Assembly (NCBI GenBank): GCA_021767245.1
Contig: JAASTO010000048.1
Coordinates: forward strand, 1 to 15,196
Direction: 5' to 3'
DNA: 15,196 nt
From: Balneolaceae bacterium
GTDB lineage: Bacteria; Bacteroidota; Rhodothermia; Balneolales; Balneolaceae
The stretch's first letter is position 1. Every line of letters begins with the position of its first letter. Made by a program: the position numbers and the translations under genes. This document shows positions 15,056 through 15,196 of the stretch, one piece after another. Below the pieces are notes generated by a model. It was not told the origin of the DNA. It saw only the letters and a program-made list of their open reading frames with translations, and did no database searches.

Positions 15056-15196
15056 ATGAGCGAACATAATCACGAACATCACGTTTCAACAGCAGGCCAA
15101 CTTTGGGCCGTTGCCACAGCTTTATTTATTCTTACAATCATTACGGTAGTATTGGCTAAGTTTATTGCCATACCACCACCCTTTGATGTGATCACA
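15056..15196 (+). CDS. coxD: Cytochrome c oxidase subunit IV-like protein, N-terminal part (cut by window end)
   Basis: The frame from ATG 15056 is open to the last base, giving 47 residues. It begins with a His-rich stretch (MSEHNHEHHV) followed by one membrane helix (about 17-36, LWAVATALFILTIITVVLAK) and IAIPPPFDVIT. The pattern of helix, short loop and expected second helix, together with placement 26 nt after coxC, fits the prokaryotic subunit IV (CoxD/COX4_pro) family. No catalytic residues are expected. The call depends mainly on context because most of the protein lies outside the window. Confidence 0.72.
   Translation, partial: MSEHNHEHHVSTAGQLWAVATALFILTIITVVLAKFIAIPPPFDVIT

Overview
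The window is a respiratory gene cluster from a Bacteroidota-related bacterium, most likely Balneolota or Rhodothermota (Balneolaceae-like). This assignment is inferred from three things. Gene order and content are those of an alternative complex III (ACIII)/caa3 oxidase locus. The oxidase is of the YSHPxV (A2) type known from Rhodothermus marinus. The promoter-like motifs fit TAnnTTTG, and base composition looks moderately AT-rich. No rRNA, tRNA, CRISPR array, transposase or integrase was seen, and the region reads as core genome.

Left flank (1-2111): the 3' end of an Nramp-like metal-ion transporter is followed by an intrinsic-terminator-like hairpin. Next is a TauE/SafE-family membrane permease. 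A 101-bp AT-rich spacer with a 7-nt periodic inverted repeat separates it from a convergent minus-strand gene for a DUF420 (CtaM/YozB-like) membrane protein, a family linked to aa3-type oxidase maturation. A 283-bp divergent intergenic region (2112-2394) carries candidate promoters in both directions and a weak dyad.

Main operon (2395 to the right edge, plus strand, mostly 1-60 nt spacing or small overlaps): actA (pentaheme cytochrome c), actB (Tat-exported molybdopterin-oxidoreductase-like plus Fe-S protein), actC (NrfD-like), actD (DUF3341), actE (lipoprotein cytochrome c, here with two haem sites), actF (second NrfD-like subunit), a small one-TM protein of unknown function, a SCO1/SenC copper chaperone, coxB (CuA subunit II with a fused cytochrome c domain), coxA (haem-copper subunit I), coxC (subunit III) and the start of coxD (subunit IV-like, cut by the window end).

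Together these genes describe a quinol-to-oxygen chain. ActC/ActF handle menaquinol at the membrane. Electrons pass through ActB Fe-S clusters and ActA/ActE haems to the cytochrome c domain of CoxB, then CuA, then the haem-copper site of CoxA. SCO1 and perhaps the DUF420 protein assist assembly. The most notable observation is that ActE carries an extra C-terminal cytochrome c domain clearly related to the one fused to CoxB, so both sides of the ACIII/oxidase interface have a tethered haem domain of the same type. The gene at 10415-10825 is the only member of the operon without an assigned role. No wholly new system was found; the rest is a well-formed example of a known one.
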